The position numbers were made by a program, and so were the translations under genes. From the NCBI GenBank assembly GCA_001603765.1, contig LUZV01000116.1, forward strand, positions 1 to 8,048: a stretch of 8,048 bases of DNA, in the 5' to 3' direction. The notes under the pieces were generated by a model. It did not search any database. It had not been told where the DNA came from and worked only from the letters and a program-made list of their open reading frames with translations. This document shows, in pieces, positions 6,049-8,048 of this stretch (position 1 is its first letter; the number at the start of each line of letters is the position of its first letter). This DNA comes from Anaerolineales bacterium Chloro_02 (lineage in GTDB: Bacteria; Chloroflexota; Anaerolineae; Anaerolineales; Anaerolineaceae).

Positions 6049-6810
6049 ATGAGTGAATTAGAGTACATTTCAAAACTAAAACGTGTAATCGACAAGATTT
6101 CTGCTGAACAAACGGCAAACATTCAAGCCGCTGCCGATATTTGTGCCGAAGTAATCAACTCCGGCAAGCTCGTTCACCTCTTTGGCAGTGGTCATAGCGT
6201 TCTTCCAGTCCAGGATGTTTTTCCGCGCTACGGCGGTGTCGTTGGCTGGCATCCGGTCATGGATCCTCGCTTAATGTGGAACAACGTGATTGGTCCAGGC
6301 GGCGCGCGCGAATTGCTGTGGATTGAGAGACAAGAAGGCTACATCCAGAACTTCCTGCAGAGCTATAACCTGCAACAGGGCGAGGCTATGATTGTATTCT
6401 CGCACGGCGGTCTCAACGCTGCTCCCATCGAGGCTGCCATGTATGCCAAAGCCAGAGGGCTGAAGGTGATCACCATTACCAGTGGCGAAAACTTCAAATC
6501 AGCTAAGGCTGTTCATTCCTCCGGGAATAAGCTTGGCGATTTGGCAGATGTCTTTATCGACAATTGCAGTCCTCTGGAAGACGCTCTGGTTGCCATTCCA
6601 GGGTATCACCAAAAGGTTGGCGCGTCTTCAACGATCTCATCCATCTGCATCGCTCAGTCAATCGCTTCAGAAACCGCCTTGCGGTTGGAAAAACTCGGGC
6701 ATAAGATGAATATCTTTGTTTCGCCCAACGTTACCGAGGTCCCTAAAGAATACATGTACGAGGTGTACGCGGACTATACGGAAACGGTATTTAAAAACCA
6801 CAATATGTAG
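6049..6810 (+). CDS. SIS-domain sugar-phosphate protein (COG4821/UPF0309-like)
   Basis: This 253-residue cytoplasmic protein has a single SIS (sugar isomerase) fold that binds phosphosugars. Key segments are LFGSGHS at 44-50, RYGGVVGWHPVMDPRL at 60-75, IVFSHGGLNAAPIEAA at 115-130 and VITITSGENF at 140-149. KLGDLADVFIDN at 161-172 and KVGASSTISS at 189-198 follow. The GSGHS motif and the segment after it resemble the poorly characterised COG4821/UPF0309 family rather than GlmS, AgaS or MurQ. Its ATG is 22 bases after the EIID stop, with TTTGGAG nine bases upstream, so it belongs to the PTS operon and probably acts on the imported sugar phosphate as an isomerase, deaminase, etherase or epimerase. 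Which of these cannot be decided from the sequence. A strong terminator follows it. Confidence 0.85.
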   Translation: MSELEYISKLKRVIDKISAEQTANIQAAADICAEVINSGKLVHLFGSGHSVLPVQDVFPRYGGVVGWHPVMDPRLMWNNVIGPGGARELLWIERQEGYIQNFLQSYNLQQGEAMIVFSHGGLNAAPIEAAMYAKARGLKVITITSGENFKSAKAVHSSGNKLGDLADVFIDNCSPLEDALVAIPGYHQKVGASSTISSICIAQSIASETALRLEKLGHKMNIFVSPNVTEVPKEYMYEVYADYTETVFKNHNM

Positions 6811-6821
6811 TCTATTAAGGC

Positions 6822-6859
6822 AAAACGGGAGTTTGAAAACCAAGCTCCCGTTTTTTCTT
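6822..6859 (+). terminator. Strong intrinsic terminator of the PTS/SIS operon
   Basis: A stem of 14 pairs (6822-6835 with 6841-6854, one G-T wobble at 6832/6844) has a GC-rich core CGGGAG/CTCCCG, a 5-base loop and a T run at 6851-6856. It begins 12 bases after the SIS gene stop and should end the operon. Confidence 0.9.
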
Positions 6860-6872
6860 TAGGAAACCAATA

Positions 6873-7601
6873 ATGGATCTTTCCGCGCTGACCCTCTTCT
6901 TTGAAACTAACAAACTCGCTGTTATCAGTTTGGTCTTAATGATGGTCCTCGCTTTTTTGTTAACGCGAGCGATGTCCTCGCTGCGCTCATCAACCGAAAA
7001 AGAGTTGGACCGCCTGCGTTATTCTAACCCGCAGCTATATCTCGAACGTCTTCAGAATAACCGTAGGTTGGCGTGGGTTTTCCGCAAGAACGAACTCCTG
7101 CTCTTGCGGCTTGATGCCTTAATGCGCTTGGGGCAGGACGAAGAGATCCTTCACCTTATTGAATTGCTCGACCATCAACGCCTTCAACCCCGGGAAAAGG
7201 TCGATTACCTTCAAAAACGAATGTCCTTCTTTGCAGCCTGCGGTAATGCCGCTGAAGCAAAAGATAGCTATGAGAAGCTTGAAACCTTTTTGCGGTCAGT
7301 CAAGGCTGAAAATGTGCAGCCTTATCGCGACATTCTTGATGAAGGAGAAGAGATCATTCAGGTCTATCTGGATAAGAACACAAATTACCGCTCGGCACTA
7401 CTAACCAAAACTGAGGCAACCTCAAACCCGGTCCAAAAAGGCATACGTCTCTATCGGCTTGCTAAATTGTCGTGGTTCGCTGGAGACATGAAGGCAGCCC
7501 GCGGTTATCTTGCCCAAGCGCAACCACTCCTTCAGGGGAGCGACTATGCCGCCATTGTCGATCAAGCGGAAACGGATCTAAGCATCCTGGCAACCAAATA
7601 G
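6873..7601 (+). CDS. Membrane-anchored TPR-like protein of unknown function
   Basis: I do not recognise this 242-residue protein. It has one N-terminal hydrophobic helix (about 15-33, LAVISLVLMMVLAFLLTRAM) followed by a basic, charged helical region, so the remainder is probably cytoplasmic. The rest is predicted all-helical, with tetratricopeptide-like helix pairs. The clearest is at about 190-222 (LYRLAKLSWFAGDMKAARGYLAQAQ), and another is at about 111-140 (DYLQKRMSFFAACGNAAEAKDSYEKL). Such proteins usually scaffold other proteins. AGGAA seven bases before the ATG is a modest ribosome site. The start lies just past the operon terminator, and no clear promoter of its own is seen, so expression may depend on read-through or on a promoter inside the SIS gene. 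A link to the PTS is only positional. Confidence 0.75.
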   Translation: MDLSALTLFFETNKLAVISLVLMMVLAFLLTRAMSSLRSSTEKELDRLRYSNPQLYLERLQNNRRLAWVFRKNELLLLRLDALMRLGQDEEILHLIELLDHQRLQPREKVDYLQKRMSFFAACGNAAEAKDSYEKLETFLRSVKAENVQPYRDILDEGEEIIQVYLDKNTNYRSALLTKTEATSNPVQKGIRLYRLAKLSWFAGDMKAARGYLAQAQPLLQGSDYAAIVDQAETDLSILATK

Positions 7602-7695
7602 CACTAACATCCTCCGGTAATCAATAACATCAAATTTCCGCCGGTTTGAGACTCTCAGGCTGGAATAATCCCACCGCATAGGTTATTATTTCTTT

Positions 7696-7722
7696 TGGCA
7701 TGTTTTCTCCGCCCGCATGCCA
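7696..7722 (+). promoter_or_regulatory. Inverted repeat upstream of the RpiR gene, candidate operator
   Basis: TGGCATG (7696-7702) and CATGCCA (7716-7722) form a perfect 7-base inverted repeat with 13 bases between the arms. The pairing extends outward to 7693/7725 if one T-G pair is allowed. The half-sites are 20 bases apart, two helical turns, as expected for a dimeric regulator. It lies 16 bases before the RpiR start, with a TATTAT (7684-7689) just upstream as a weak -10, so autoregulation is plausible. No T run follows, which argues against a terminator. Confidence 0.45.
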
Positions 7723-7738
7723 GAAATCGAGGCTAGCC

Positions 7739-8048
7739 ATGAATCTGCTGACCAGAATGCGCGGGGTTAAAGACCTGACCCCTTCTGAGAAACATATCGT
7801 TGACTACATTTTCGCAAATCTGAATGAAATTCTCAATATCGGTATCGTAGAACTGGCTGAGCTTACTTGCACATCGACTGCTACTGTAATGCGCCTTTGC
7901 AAAAAGGTCGGTAAGGAAAGTTACATCGATTTTCGGCATGAGCTTTCGTACGAACTCATGCGTTACAACAAGAACTCCATTTTAAAGACTGCACAGACCC
8001 CTGTTGATCGGTATGACTCACTGAGCGACATCGTGAACAAGGTTGCTA
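7739..8048 (+). CDS. RpiR/MurR-family transcriptional regulator (N-terminal part)
   Basis: The frame is open from the ATG at 7739 to the window edge (103 residues; the C-terminus is missing). GAGG lies six bases upstream of the start. The N-terminal RpiR-type helix-turn-helix is well matched: LTPSEKHIVDYIFANLNEIL (13-32), then IVELAELTCTSTATVMRLCKKVG (36-58) and YIDFRHELSYEL (62-73). In this family the missing C-terminal part is normally a SIS domain that senses a sugar phosphate. Its position after a PTS/SIS operon suggests it controls that operon by sensing the phosphosugar made by EIIBCD. It may act as a repressor or an activator; the sequence does not say. The target site is unknown, with candidates at 3712-3751 and 7696-7722. 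Confidence 0.88.
   Translation, partial: MNLLTRMRGVKDLTPSEKHIVDYIFANLNEILNIGIVELAELTCTSTATVMRLCKKVGKESYIDFRHELSYELMRYNKNSILKTAQTPVDRYDSLSDIVNKVA

Noticed and set aside
7602..7695. A terminator after the TPR-like gene
   Set aside because: The two CCGGT-containing segments (7614-7618 and 7641-7645) are direct, not inverted, repeats and there is no stem with a T run.
7733..7939. Minus-strand open frame opposite the RpiR gene
   Set aside because: It is a shadow of a well-matched HTH coding sequence, with no ribosome site or recognisable protein.

Overview
The window looks like chromosomal DNA of an anaerobic, sugar-fermenting bacterium, most likely a member of Chloroflexota (Anaerolineae-like). 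That placement is an inference. It rests on the Thr/Pro-rich extracytoplasmic stalk of the left-edge protein, a style common in Anaerolineae, and on a lactate-dehydrogenase/ETF set next to a mannose-family PTS. No rRNA, tRNA, mobile element or CRISPR array is visible. The DNA is dense with ordinary genes and shows no sign of recent transfer.

Left half (minus strand, about 1-3569). A three-gene, translationally coupled operon reads leftward: etfB (3569-2763), etfA (2766-1762) and an FAD-linked 2-hydroxyacid dehydrogenase of the GlcD/LctD family (1765-344). Both junctions are ATGA overlaps. The order and the EtfB signature match the electron-bifurcating (confurcating) lactate dehydrogenase LctBCD of Acetobacterium woodii, but EtfA here lacks an N-terminal ferredoxin domain. 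Beyond it, the 5' end of a membrane-anchored protein with a Thr/Pro-rich stalk runs off the left edge.

Centre (3570-3786). This divergent intergenic region separates the ETF operon from a rightward PTS cluster. It holds a candidate promoter for each side and a set of helically phased GTTAAT repeats that could be an operator. The rightward promoter sits so close to the first gene that its mRNA is predicted to be leaderless.

Right half (plus strand, 3787-8048). Mannose/fructose/sorbose-family PTS genes encode EIIB, EIIC and EIID, followed by a SIS-domain sugar-phosphate protein (COG4821/UPF0309 type). An intrinsic terminator lies between EIIB and EIIC, and another follows the SIS gene. Next come a small membrane-anchored TPR-like protein of unknown function and the start of an RpiR-family (HTH plus presumed SIS) regulator that runs off the right edge and has an inverted repeat just upstream. 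No EIIA is encoded here.

Together the right half suggests uptake and phosphorylation of a sugar or amino sugar by EIIBCD, handling of the sugar phosphate by the SIS protein, and control by the RpiR regulator. The left half suggests oxidation of lactate or a related 2-hydroxyacid through ETF. A functional link between the halves is only positional. No wholly new system is evident. The items most worth a second look are the EIIA-less PTS/SIS/RpiR cluster, its leaderless first gene and internal terminator, and the ferredoxin-less LctBCD-like complex.
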